Assembly: GCA_020205615.1 (NCBI GenBank)
Contig: CM035156.1
Location: 17,635,128 to 17,699,127, forward strand
From: Panax quinquefolius
Lineage: Eukaryota > Streptophyta > Magnoliopsida > Apiales > Araliaceae
Direction of reading: 5' to 3'
Length of the DNA stretch: 64,000 nucleotides
Numbering within the stretch: position 1 is the stretch's first letter; the number at the start of each line of letters is the position of its first letter. The position numbers and the translations under genes were made by a program. Below are positions 1-11,595 of this stretch, one piece after another. A model generated the notes under the pieces. It made no database searches, was not told the DNA's origin, and saw only the letters and a list, made by a program, of their open reading frames with translations.

Positions 1-269
1 AATGTTCTAATATTATCATTACTAAATTAATTATTATCTACTAAAATCATAACTTTTTTAATCCCAAATTAATATTTTAAATGTATAACCTCTAAATCAC
101 TACAAATCTAAACTATTTTGTTAATGTAAATTGTTCTCGATATTATACTTTCTAATTTAATTATTATCTCCTAAAATCACTACTTTACGATATTATCATT
201 ATCGAAGCTATTATCATTACTCCGTTATTTATCCAAATTCTCTTATCAAATATTCGATCAATCCCCTTG

Positions 270-990
270 CAGCAATTTTTGATATCACATATCCTAATTT
301 ATTGAAATAATTTGACAATGACTTTTATTTTCAAGACAAAGCCATCCTTGCTCCTACACTTGATGCTATAAATAAGGTGAACGATATGTGATGTATTTAT
401 GGCCAGGTTATGAAATACCAATCTAAGATGTCCTATGTAAGGTTGATGAAAACTCAAACAGCTATGAAGGCATTTACACCCTATAATTTTTTTAATAGCA
501 TTACATCTTTTGGAATGTCAAACCACAAGATAACGTTGAAGATTGGGATTCCTGTAATATTGCTCTGAAATATAGATCAGTGATTTGGTTTGTGCAATGT
601 CACGAGATTAATAGTAACTCAATTGGGAAAACATCTGATAGAAGCAAAAGTAATTTCAGTCAGCAATTTTGGACACAAAGTTTTCATACCTCGCTTGGTC
701 TTAACACGGTCAAACATTAGATTACCTTTTAAATTCCAACAAAGATAATTTCCTTTGGTTGTTTGCTTTTTTATGACAATTAATAAGAGTCAGGGGCAAT
801 CTCTCTCACATGTTGGATCAGATTCATCACGCTCAGCTTTTAGCCACGACCAATCAGATGTAAAAGATCAAGAGTTACAAGCAAGAGTGGAGTAAAAATA
901 CTAATTTGTGACAAAGATGGATAAACATACAATACTACAAAGAATGTAGTTTTCCAGAAAGTTTTTCACAATTTAATGTATAAAGGTTCG
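270..990 (+). pseudogene. Helitron PIF1-like helicase, C-terminal remnant (copy 1)
   Basis: Reading across stops and frameshifts gives the tail of a Helitron helicase. A segment near 285-390 reads like the ITYPNLL and AILAPTLDAINKVN region. Near 510-610 comes KITLKIGIPVILL followed by NIDQ and GLCNVTRL. Near 640-760 come GHKVFIPRL and RLPFKFQQR. The motif MTINKSQGQSLSHVG, the helicase motif VI signature, begins at the ATG at 773. VTSKSGVKILICDKDG and VVFQKVFHNL follow near 860-975. In Helitrons this protein unwinds donor DNA during rolling-circle transposition. Several in-frame stops make it a pseudogene. The family call is secure because the order of motifs is right. Confidence 0.85.
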
Positions 991-2633
991 ATCAAGCTTC
1001 GCTATTATCTTTTTGCTGCTCATTATTAGTGTAAACCCTGATTATTTTATTATTATATCTCATGAAATTTTTACTATAATCTATTTGAATCTTTTTAGGT
1101 AAATCTATGATTTGCATTTACAAAGCTATCTCAATCGAGCCAAATTCCAGTTGCAAAGATAAAAATAAACTGACAAACTCTGAACACTACCCCCAACAAA
1201 ATTGTTTAGTTTTTATGTATATTAATTTTTTTGTCTGTATATATATATTCATGTATAACCATTGAAAAACTTTTAAATAAGAGTATAATAGGTTTTTCTT
1301 TTATTTGAAATTCTATGTAAGTCCATTTCATATGTGTTTTACTCTAATTCTTTTCATTTTATTTAATATAGAGCTAAATTCCTTTATGTTCTCGTAGTTT
1401 TAAATCCGACAAACACATGAATTTTTTAGCTAAGTGTGAGACTTTTTTTATCTCGTGCAATACTATTTTCTATAAAAGAGTTGTGGAAAGATAATTATTT
1501 ATTTGGTTGATAGTTTATGCAATGTTGAAATCAACTATTAAGTATGTCTAAATTCTTATATTTCACTATTGTCCGATTCTTCTCGTCAGAAATATTTATA
1601 AGATTGCAACGAATGTTAAAAAGATCATTTAAGTGCTAATTTTTGTTTGTGTGAATATATCGCACATTCAATAAATATAATCGGATTGAAGACCTAAACC
1701 GGAAGAAGCTTAAATGTGATAATCCCGCACCTATGGTTTAATGGTAATGTGACAATGAATTTGGTGTATGCAGCTTCTTGTGCGTGAAAGTAAATTTTAT
1801 TTGGCATGCTTCGCATTATTTCAAGTGCATCATGGATTTTATTCTCGCTTAGCAAAAATAAAATTTTGCACCCTACAATTCTAAATTGTGTTGAAAGTGC
1901 AAAGGAGTTATACGAAGACCTTCAAATTATGGGACAAAATTCAATGGGAGGGGATATAGCTTCATTTTGTGGACTATATCCCACCTGTGTTTATATTTAT
2001 GGCATCTTCATTTATCGCATTCTATTATATAGATTGTGGCTTTGTATGATTTGTTAAGTACTAGCATCCCAGAAATCATTGTCATCATCATTAATATTTT
2101 TTTGTATTATGATAATAATTTGAGAGTGCCTATACAATTGTCAAAATTGATAAAAAAACTAATGAGGTACGATTCGCTTTTTAACTATAACATCAGGTTA
2201 TGTATGACACGGTGATATATATCGCTATATTTTTGGACATGGTGTTTGTTTGATACGAAGATCCAACATAATTATTAATTCTCGTGCTTTTCGGCCGCAT
2301 GTAATATGTGATTTCCTTCATGTCCGAGGACCAAAACCGAGACATTCTTTCGTTGTTTTCCTTTCGTTTGGATGTTAGAATTCTAGTGCAAGTAATTAGC
2401 GATATACGAGACATGTACTCTTCAAAATGCATCAAGTATATGTGTCGATATTTGAGGCTTGGTGAGATTTGTGTAATGTAATGCACTTCAAATATACCAC
2501 TAAAGAATCATATCAATATAACAATTCGATGGCATTGTGCATGACACTTTCTAAATATTTGTTAGTGCTTTATAATGAAAGAGTTACCCATTTTTAACCA
2601 TATTGGTTACATTATAAATATTTTTATCAAGAC

Positions 2634-2636
<3 letters not shown>

Positions 2637-2686
<50 letters not shown>

Positions 2687-2687
2687 A
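2637..2687. repeat. (TA)n(CA)n compound microsatellite
   Basis: A run of TA dinucleotides passes into CA dinucleotides. The same compound tract sits at the equivalent place in the second Helitron copy (7881-7942) with a longer TA part, so it was present before the copies separated and has since changed length. Confidence 0.95.
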
Positions 2688-2905
2688 CTATTATGTAATG
2701 TTCTGGGGTTTAGTGATCAGATTAATTATATACTTGGATATGTATTTGCACATAAAAATTTTATGCAACACTATATAACATATGCTATTAAAATTTTATA
2801 ATCGCATAACAATCTACCATCTTCTTATTATATTTTAATTTATTAATTGTATGTATAAATTTATTATGAACAAAATGATTAATTCCACCAAGAAAGCGCT
2901 GAATT

Positions 2906-2925
2906 TATATCTAAAGATATACTAA
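2906..2925 (+). other. Candidate Helitron 3' terminal hairpin plus CTAA (copy 1)
   Basis: A 7-bp stem (2906-2912 with 2915-2921) and a 2-nt loop are followed directly by CTAA. Helitron ends carry a short hairpin just before CTRR. Here the stem touches CTAA, whereas about 10 nt usually separate them, so this is a good but not textbook terminus. Confidence 0.6.
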
Positions 2926-3706
2926 ATCACAAAGACATGACACAAGAAATTGACATATGTCGCTCTAAAAATCGACATGTCCATTCTAATTAATGCTTCT
3001 TATCATTTCTTGACAAAAATACCCTTTAACAATTATTTTGATATATATACTAATCACCTTATTTTATGGATATTATCAACAACCACATTATTTTAGGATC
3101 CATTAATTAGATAACTCTCTTAGGCAACAACAAGATTGATCAATTTAAACACGATAGGCCAAACTTGCTTTTTATGAAAAATTAGTTTTAATTATTTGAA
3201 AAGTAAATTTCCTTTAATATTAGACTTTTATTTATTTTACCTACTTTTCATAGTTCCATGCAATTAAAAATTATTTCCATATTCATTTTAAAATTTCAAT
3301 CTATTAGCTTCCAAAAATTCTTTCAATTATTTGAATCACGCTAATTGATTTTAAAGATATGAAAATTTATTTGCTAAACCAATTTATGGAAAACTCAATC
3401 AATTTAAAATTCATATGAATATTTATTTTTATCTTTAAAATAATAATTTTGTAGTAATCGATATTTTTTTAAAGTAGTTAAAGAAATCAACTATTACATT
3501 ATCAAATTAATTTACATGAATTGAAATTGTAATTTTCACTAATTGATTAGTAAAAGAATCTAAACTGGGTTTTTTTATGGGATACTGAAAGTATAATTAA
3601 TTTTGTCATGAAACTTGAAATTAGTTTAATTATTTTATTAAAATTGAATGAACAATTTACGTGAGTTCATATGAGGTCATACGATGTGGTAAGATTTTGA
3701 ATGCAA
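2926..3706. other. AT-rich spacer between the two Helitron-like segments
   Basis: No coding or RNA gene is visible. The stretch is simple AT-rich DNA, not shared with the Helitron segments. Confidence 0.6.
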
Positions 3707-3759
3707 TCTATCTATTATTTATTATCTATTATCTCATATCTACATAACACCATTGAATG

Positions 3760-5460
3760 ACATGTGTTTTTCCCACATTGTAACACATGTTCTATATAAT
3801 TAATGTGCATCCCACACTAATTTAATTATATTACAACAAAATATTATACCATTTATAATTATATTACAACATAATATTATATTATTTAAAACATTTTAAA
3901 CAATTATATCCTAAAATTACTACTTTTTTAATATTATACCATTCATAATTATACCATATATTATATCATACATGTATGGTATAATATTATAATACACGAT
4001 ATAACAAAATAACTACCTATCTAAACTTTATGGATATTATCATTACTAATTTAATTATATTACAAAGATAATATTATATCATTTATAATTATATTACAAC
4101 ATAATATTATACGCTTTTAAAATATTTAAAATAATATCAATCATAACTTACTATAAGTAAGTTTATTTTATAATCTCATAAATCACTATTTTCTCAATCT
4201 AAACGGTTTTTATATTATTATTATTATTTTGATTTTATAATCCCTAAATCACTACAAAAATCTAAACTGCTTTCGATAATGTTAACTGCTTTTAATATTA
4301 TCATTACTAAATTAATTATTAACTTTTAAAATCACTACTTTTTTTAATTCAAAATAATATTTTAAATTTATAATCCACTAAATCACTACAAATCTAAATT
4401 ATTTTGGTAATGACAACTGCTCGATATTATCATTTCTTATTTAATTATTATCTCCTAAAAGCACTATTTTTTAATCCCAAATTAATATTTTGATTTTACA
4501 ATCTCCTAAATCACTACAAATCTAAATTGTTCGATAATGTTAATTGTTCTAATATTAGCATTACTAAATTAATTATTATCTCCTAAAATCGCTTTTTAAT
4601 TCCAAATTAATATTTTGAATTTATAATCCACTAAATCACTACAAATCTAAATTGTTTTAGTAATGTCAACTATTCTGATATTGTCCTTTTTAATTTAATT
4701 ATTATATCCTAAAATCATTATTTTTTAATCCCAAATTAATATTTTATTTTATAATCCCTAAAATCCACTACTTTTCTAAACTATTACTAATTTAATTATG
4801 TTAAAACATAATTATTGTATCCTAAAAATAATTACTTTTCTAATATTATAACATTCATAATTATACCATACATTATATCATACATATATGGTATAATATT
4901 ATAATACATGTATATAATAAAATCACTACCTATCTAAATGTGCGATATTATCATTACTAATTTAATTATATTACAACATAATATTATTCCATTTATAATT
5001 ATATTACAAAATAATATTATACAATTAAAACATTTAAAACAAAATTAAAATAACAAATAATATAAATCATAAGTTACTATGTTGATTTTATAATCCACTA
5101 AATCACTACTTTTTCAATCTAAACGATTTTTATATTATCATAACGTAATTATTATCTTCTAAAATCATTACTTTTTAATCCTACATTATTATTTTGATTT
5201 TATAATCCCTCAATCACTATACATCTAAATTGTTCTAATAATGTTAAATGTTCTAATATTATCATTACTAAATTAATTATTATCTACTAAAATCATAACT
5301 TTTTTAATCCCAAATTAATATTTTAAATGTATAACCCTCTAAATCACTACAAATCTAAACTATTTTGTTAATGTAAATTGTTCGATATTATACTTTCTAA
5401 TTTAATTATTATCTCCTAAAATCACTACTTTATGATATTATCATTATCGAAGCTATTATC
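3760..5460 (+). repeat. AT-rich tandem array, unit near 128 bp, with higher-order structure
   Basis: The phrase AATCACTACAAATCTAAA recurs near 4247, 4380, 4510, 4635 and 5341, about 125-133 bp apart, each time followed by versions of TAATGT and a TATTATCATTACTAA block. A longer unit is superimposed: the block with the palindrome ATTATACCAT/ATGGTATAAT near 3930-3995 returns near 4839-4905, roughly 910 bp later. The same array opens the window (a unit near 95). The array ends just before the helicase remnant. Confidence 0.8.
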
Positions 5461-5499
5461 ATTACTCTCTATTTATCCAAATTCTCTTATCAAATATTC

Positions 5500-6235
5500 G
5501 ATCAATCCCCTTGCAGCAATTTTTGATATCACATATCCTAATTTATTGAAATAATTTGACAATGACTTTTATTTTCAAGACAAAGCCATCCTTGCTCCTA
5601 CACTTGATGCTATAAATAAGGTGAACGATATGTGATGTATTTATGGCGTGTTATGAAATACCAATCTAAGATGTCCTATGTAAGGTTGATGAAAACTCAA
5701 AAAATGCATGAAGGCATTTACACCCTATAATTTTTTAATAAGATTACATCTTTTGAATGTCAAACCACAAGATAACGTTGAAGATTGGGATTCTCGTAAT
5801 GTTGCTCTGAAATATAGATCAGTGATTTGTTTTGTGCAATGTCACGAGATTAATAGTAACTCAATTGGGAAAACATCCGATAGAAGCAAAAGTAATTTCA
5901 ACCAGCAATTTTGGACACAAAGTTTTCATACCTCGCTTGGTCTTAACACTGCATTAAACATTAGATTACCTTTTAAATTCCAACAAAGATAATTTCCTTT
6001 GGTTGTTTGCTTTTTTTTATGACAATTAATAAGAGTCAGGCAATCTCTCTCACATGTTGGATCAGATCTCACACGCCCAGCTTTTAGCTACGACCAATCA
6101 GATGTAGCGAAGATCAAGAGTTACAAGCAAGAGAGGGAGTAAAATACTAATTTGTGACAAAGATGGATAAACATACAATACTACAAAGAATGTAGTTTTC
6201 GTAAAGTTTTTCACAATTTAATGTATAAAGGTTCG
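5500..6235 (+). pseudogene. Helitron PIF1-like helicase, C-terminal remnant (copy 2)
   Basis: This is the partner of the remnant near position 270-990 with the same motif order. The MTINKSQ start of motif VI lies at 6019, but two bases are missing after the CAG codon compared with copy 1, which shifts the frame. Upstream, LRLPFKFQQR and VFIPRLVL-type segments are readable. The longest open stretch here (5708-5992) is in a different frame from the helicase and is not a gene. Both copies share some stops, so inactivation partly predates their separation. Confidence 0.85.
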
Positions 6236-7877
6236 ACGTACGCTATTATCTTTTTTTCATTCATTATTAGTGTAAACCCCGATTATTTTATTATTATATC
6301 TCATGAAATTTTTACTATAATCTATTTGAATCTTTTTAGGTAAATCTATGATTTGCATTTACAAAGCTATCTCAATCGAGCCAAATTCCAAATTGCAAAG
6401 ATAAAAATAAACCGACAAACTCTCAACACTACCCCAACAAAATTGTTTAGTTTTTATGTATATTAATTTTTTTGTTCAGATATATATATTCATGTATAAC
6501 CATTGAAAACTTTTAAATAAGAGTATAATAGGTTTTTCTTTTATTTGAAATTCTATGTAAGTCCATTTCATATGTGTTTTACTCTAATTCTTTTCATTTT
6601 TATTTAATATAGAGCTAAATTCCTTTATGTTCTCATAGTTTTAAATCCGACAAACACATGAATTTTTTTTAGCTAAGTGTGAGACTTTTTTTTATCTCGT
6701 GCAATACTATTTTCTATAAAAGAGTTGTGGAAGATAATTATTTATTTGGTTGATAGTTTATGCAATGTTGAAATCAACTATTAAGTATGTCTAAATTCTT
6801 ATATTTCACTATTGTCCAGATTCCTGTCGCAAATATTTATAAGATTGCAACGAATGTTAAAAAGATCATTTAAGTGCTAATTTTTGTTTGTGTGAATATA
6901 TCGCACATTCAATAAATATAATCGGATCAAAGACCTAAACTGGAAGAAGCTTAAATGTGATAATCCTGGTACCTATGGTTTAATGGTAATGTGACAATGA
7001 ATTTGGTGTATGCAGTTCTTGGCAGAGTTAAATTTTATTTGACATGCTTCTTGCATTATTTCAAGTGCATCATGAATTTTATTCTGCTTAGCAAAACAAA
7101 ATTTTGCACCCTACAATTCTAAATTGTGTTGAAAGTGCAAAGGAGTTATATGAAGACCTTCAAATTATGGGACAAAGTATTCAATGGGAGGGATATAGCT
7201 TCATTTTGTGGACTATATCCCACGGTTTATATTTACGGCTTCTTCATTTATCAGCATTCTATTATATGGATTGTGGCTTTGTATGATTTGTTAAGTACTA
7301 GCATCCGGTAAATCATTGTCATCATCATTAATATTTTTTTTTGTATTATGATAATACTGTGAGTGCCTATACAATTGTCAAAAATTGATAAAAAAAACTA
7401 ATGAGGTATGCATTCGTTCTTTAACTATAACATTGTGTTATGTATGACACGGTGATATACTGCTATGTTTTTGGACATGGTGTTTGTTTGACATGAAGAT
7501 CCAACATAATTATTAATTCTCGTGCTTTTCAGTTTTCGCATGTAACATGTGATTTCCCTTCATGTCTGAGGACCGAAACTGAGACATTCTTTCGTTGTTT
7601 TCCCTTTCGTTTGGATTTTAGAATTCTGGTGCAAGTAATTAGCGTATACGAGACATGGATTTTTCAAAATGCATCAAGTACATGTGTCAGATATTTGAGG
7701 CTTGGTGAAATTTGTGTAATGTGTAATAGACTTTAAATATACCACTAGCAATCATATCAATATAACAATTCGATGGCATTGTGCATGACACTTTCTAAAT
7801 ATTTGTTAGTGCTTTAGAATGAAAGAATTACCCATTTTTAACCATATTGGTTACATTATAAACATTTTTATCAAGAC

Positions 7878-7880
<3 letters not shown>

Positions 7881-7923
<43 letters not shown>

Positions 7924-7942
7924 GCACACACACACACACAAC
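7881..7942. repeat. (TA)n(CA)n compound microsatellite
   Basis: Counterpart of the tract near 2640, with a clearly longer TA part. Confidence 0.95.
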
Positions 7943-8158
7943 TGTTATGTAATGTTCTGGGGTTTAGTGATTAGATTAATTATATACTTGGATATGTATT
8001 TGCACATAAAATTTTTATGCAACACTATATAACATATGCTATTAAAATTTGATAATCACACAACAATCTACCATCTTTTTATTATATTTTAATTTATTAA
8101 TTACATGTATAAATTTATTATTAACAAAATAATTAATTCCGCCACAAAAAACGGATTT

Positions 8159-8177
8159 ATATCCAATGGATATCTAA
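8159..8177 (+). other. Candidate Helitron 3' terminal hairpin plus CTAA (copy 2)
   Basis: Stem ATATCC/GGATAT with a 3-nt loop, then CTAA and T. Compared with copy 1 the stem bases differ on both sides in a way that keeps pairing (CT/AG has become CC/GG). Sequence similarity between the copies ends at CTAA. Confidence 0.65.
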
Positions 8178-8640
8178 TTAATACAATTAACCGTTACCCC
8201 TAACTTTTCTCACTATCTTCCGTGTCTCTCTCATATCTACGTGGGAAATGATTTTATCATAATTAATCCTTTAAAGCCATAATTAATCCTTTAAAGCCCA
8301 ATGAGTCATGAACATCCCCTTCTCCTTTGATAATTGTAGTTTATCAACTTTTTATATTATCTCAAACCAAATAATGTGGGTGCTTCTTGTCTTCCTAACC
8401 ATTCACAACTAGAATCAAATTCACAACTCTGATTCTCTTCTCTCTCTAGTTCTCACCTTCCACCATTACTAATACATTATTAATCTAATCCCTATATGCA
8501 TATATACATTTTATACACATACACAAAACCCCAAGGTCTTCTTTCTCTATTTACAAATTCTCTCCCGTCCCCTTCAAGCAAAGCTCTCAACTTTTACTCT
8601 CTTTTTGGGTTTCTGCGTGTTCTTGTAGAGATCCACTCAA
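8178..8640 (+). promoter_or_regulatory. Promoter and 5' UTR of the kinase gene
   Basis: The stretch between the Helitron end and the kinase start holds a G-box/ABRE-like ACGTGG at 8239-8244, a perfect 20-bp tandem duplication (8259-8278 and 8279-8298, containing CTTTAAAG), and a TATA-like CTATATGCATATATA near 8492-8506. Pyrimidine-rich leader sequence with CTCTCT runs follows up to the ATG. The site roles are inferred from known plant motifs. The Helitron ends only about 460 bp upstream of the coding start. Confidence 0.5.
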
Positions 8641-9261
8641 ATGGGGTTTTCCCAATGTACTAATTGCACAATTTCTCAAGACCCTCTTTATTTAAATACT
8701 ACTACTTCTTTAGTTACTGATCCGCAATCCTCTGACTATGATGAGCTAAAATTCAAGACTTTAATCCACAAAATGATTTGGGAATTTGGGTTGTCTTGTC
8801 TTCTTCCACCTTCCAAACGGCCGAGTTCCGGCAAAGATCAGGGAGATAGAGAGAAGGGTAGCAATAATTGTGAGCACAATAAAGCTTGGTTGCTTGCGGA
8901 GACTGGTGGGTATGGTCCAGAACTCACGTATGCCGACCCTCAATCAGTTCATTCCTCATTCAGGTTCAGTTTTTGCTCTCAAGTTGAACTTGAATCAATG
9001 AATGTGAATAATTCTTACTCAGCCACTGTTTTAATGGTGAATTTGGACAATGGGTTTATTGAGTCTCGATCTCGAGAACTAAAATGGCGCAGAATTCAGT
9101 CATTGGAGAAGAGTATTTCTCCAGTGGTCCATACCCTGGTCAGGTTCAGTTACTCTGAAATTCTTTCTGCTACTCACAATTTTTCAGAAGGTACTTAATT
9201 GTTTTTTTCCTTCCTATTTTGGCATTACACCTAATTTTATTTATCTATCTATCTATCTATC

Positions 9262-9323
<62 letters not shown>

Positions 9324-11595
9324 ATTGTGATTGATTATTTATATTTTTCTTTGTTGAATTGGGTAGGGAGAGTATTGGGCAGAGGTGCATTGAGCTGTGT
9401 TTTCAGAGGAAAAGTTGGGTTCTTGAGGACCACTGTGGCAATTAAGCGGCTGGATAGAGAAGATAAAGAGTCTTCAAAAGCATTTTGTAGGGAATTGATG
9501 ATTGCTAGTTCTCTACATAATCCCTATGTTGTTCCTCTCTTGGGTTTTTGTATTGATCCAGAGGAGGGTTTGTTTTTGGTATACAAATATGTATCAGGTG
9601 GAAGCTTAGAGCGATATTTGCATGGTATGTTTTCTTATTCTTCATCATTTTTCAGTTTCTGATGATTTTAGAGTTATTTATGATTTACGACTCATTTGCA
9701 GAGAAGAAGAGGGGAGTGAAGGGAGGTTCATCACTTCCATGGTCGGTGAGGTATAAGGTTGCAATAGGAATCGCTGAGGCAATTGGGTATTTACATAATG
9801 GAACTGAAAGATGTGTAGTTCACAGAGACATTAAGCCCTCAAACATACTTCTCTCTTCTGGGAAAACACCAAAGGTTAGAGAGATGGATTTTATAAAACT
9901 TTTATCATTTTGGTTGAAAATGATTCTGTGAACACAAGTTTGAGCTGTTGATCTGCAATAGTCATTCTAATAAGTTATTGTGAATTATCTCAATACTTTA
10001 AATGATATTTTGCAGTTATGCGACTTTGGATTAGCTATGTGGACTCAAGCACCTTCAGTACCTTTTCTTTGCAAAACTGTCAAAGGAACATTTGGGTATA
10101 TGATCTCAATTATCAAAAACACAGAATAAACAGTTAAAAGAATCAGTACTGAATGTTGATTCATTGTGGAGATTTACATATTTTCCTCCATTTATGTAAT
10201 CTGAAAATATGTGCAGGTATTTGGCTCCTGAATATTTCCAGCATGGGAAAATATCGGATAAAACCGATGTTTATGCCTTTGGAGTGGTTCTCTTGGAACT
10301 AATAACTGGGAGGAAGCCAATTGAACCAAGAAGAGAACCAGGCGAAGAGAACTTGGTTTCATGGGTAGGTCATTAACTTACTTTTTTCTGCTCAACTCCT
10401 TTTCCAATTGCTTAAACTCTCTTATTATAGTTAAAAATGAAATATCCAATGGCATGTGTATTACCAAAAACCAGTGGGTACCCTATAAAACGAAAAAGTA
10501 CAAAATAATTAAAATCTCCCAAAAATATATAGTTTCAAGTAGTATCCTGGATTATATGTTTCTCAAATGACCTCATTCATCGAATCATTTCTATGTGGCA
10601 ACATGGTTCCATCCTTGATCTTCTTCTCATGTTGTCTTTCATCCTCAAAATGAATCTATTGATGGTTTTCTGCCTTCAGTTGCAATGGATGAAACCGGAA
10701 TAGTTAGTTTGTTGAAACAGCAGCAATATCTGTACCTTTCGTTAGGTTTTTTTAGCATTTTTTCCTTGGTTGATGTTTTTAGGAGGTAGAAAATCTACCT
10801 CAGAAAATCTAAGTGAATTTCTACTTTGATCATACAACAATACTAGCATTAGGTTTAGGTGCACTAAATGAAATCATTGCCTGTTAAAACAAATGAAGCT
10901 TGAAACAAGGCTATCATTTCCTTTTCTTAAGCTTCAGTGTGATAGTACTAAAAGTTTCCTGAGTTGGGCAAAGTTACTGAGCAGTATGTAATTCACAAAG
11001 TCGCAAGTACCGAAGTACTACTTAAGAAGCTCCTTTTTACATCATAATTAATGGATCTTTTAATCTGATAATTGAGTAATTTCCAAATTACTAGTTCCTG
11101 CTACACTATACCAATGTGATGCAGGCATCAACCTTAGTGAGGGACGGGAAGGGGGATATAGTCTTGTTAATTTAAGCTTCAGTTGAATACATATGGAGTG
11201 TACTATATTAAATATGTAGCATCCTTTTGTTGCAGGCAAAGCCACTTTTGCAGCAAGGAGCAAACGAAAGACTGATCGATCCAAATATCAAGTTCACAAA
11301 GAAAAATTTAAAGCAAATAGGTGGGATGGTTCAAGCTGCAGGTGCTTGTATAGTTAGTGAAGAATCCCGGAGGCTCAACATCAGTGAAATAATATCAATA
11401 CTGACTGAAGTAGAACCTAATTTCTCTAATAAGAAAAAATCTACTTTCCATGGTAATGGTTATATCCCTGATTGTTACTCTCATCTACAGCAGACAAAAA
11501 GTGAAATGAAGAATCATTTAGCTTTGGCGATGCTAGGAGTTTCAGAATTTGAGGATGATGATCACTTAAGCCGTTGCTTACAATGTGATTCGTAA
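8641..11595 (+). CDS. Receptor-like cytoplasmic protein kinase (RLCK), 6 exons
   Basis: Exons: 8641-9190, 9367-9624, 9702-9874, 10016-10095, 10217-10364 and 11236-11595. All introns have GT/AG borders and the phases fit, giving 522 residues. It is a serine/threonine kinase of the plant RLK/Pelle family. Visible parts: glycine loop GRGALSCV (188-195), catalytic Lys in VAIK (210), C-helix Glu (226), HRDIKPSN (310-317), DFG (330-332), APE (357-359). All key residues are present, so it should be active. A Ser-rich N-terminal region of about 170 residues precedes [15 protein letters not shown], the usual lead-in of cytoplasmic RLKs. There is no signal peptide or membrane segment. Met-Gly-Phe-Ser-Gln-Cys at the start could permit N-myristoylation and palmitoylation, which is inference. 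The start was chosen because the frame is open from here and a 5' UTR-like leader precedes it. Substrate and pathway are unknown. Confidence 0.93.
9241..9320. repeat. Microsatellite in intron 1 of the kinase gene
   Basis: (TATC)n, (TA)n and (TG)n runs follow one another in the short first intron. They do not touch the splice sites, but length change here would alter the intron's size. Confidence 0.9.

Larger units (their letters stand above)
1..2925 (+). mobile_element. Helitron-like element, copy 1 (5' end outside window)
   Basis: This segment matches 5247-8177 almost base for base apart from many small indels. It starts inside the AT-rich tandem array, runs through a broken helicase tail, a non-coding stretch and a TA/CA microsatellite, and stops at a hairpin followed by CTAA at 2922-2925. 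Similarity to the second copy ends there. A helicase of PIF1 type, a terminal hairpin and a CTRR end are the known marks of Helitrons, the rolling-circle transposons. The base after CTAA is A, not the usual T, so the flank may have changed. No Rep (HUH) domain is visible because the 5' part lies outside the window. Confidence 0.7.
3707..8177 (+). mobile_element. Helitron-like element, copy 2
   Basis: The 3' boundary is well supported: hairpin 8159-8173, CTAA 8174-8177, then T. The 5' boundary is a proposal: TC at 3707-3708, preceded by A and followed by a TCTATTATTTATT-like run, as Helitron 5' ends in plants often look. With these borders the element is about 4.5 kb, sits between A and T as expected for Helitron insertion, and holds the 128-bp array, the helicase tail and a non-coding 3' part. 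No full Rep/helicase gene survives, so it could only have moved with help from another element. Confidence 0.55.

Noticed and set aside
2193..2486. 97-residue minus-strand frame inside Helitron copy 1
   Set aside because: It is not kept open in the second copy and matches no known family.
5708..5992. 94-residue plus-strand frame in Helitron copy 2
   Set aside because: It overlaps the helicase remnant in a different frame; the family motifs are in the other frame.
8761..8943. 60-residue minus-strand frame opposite kinase exon 1
   Set aside because: Shadow of the real exon on the other strand.
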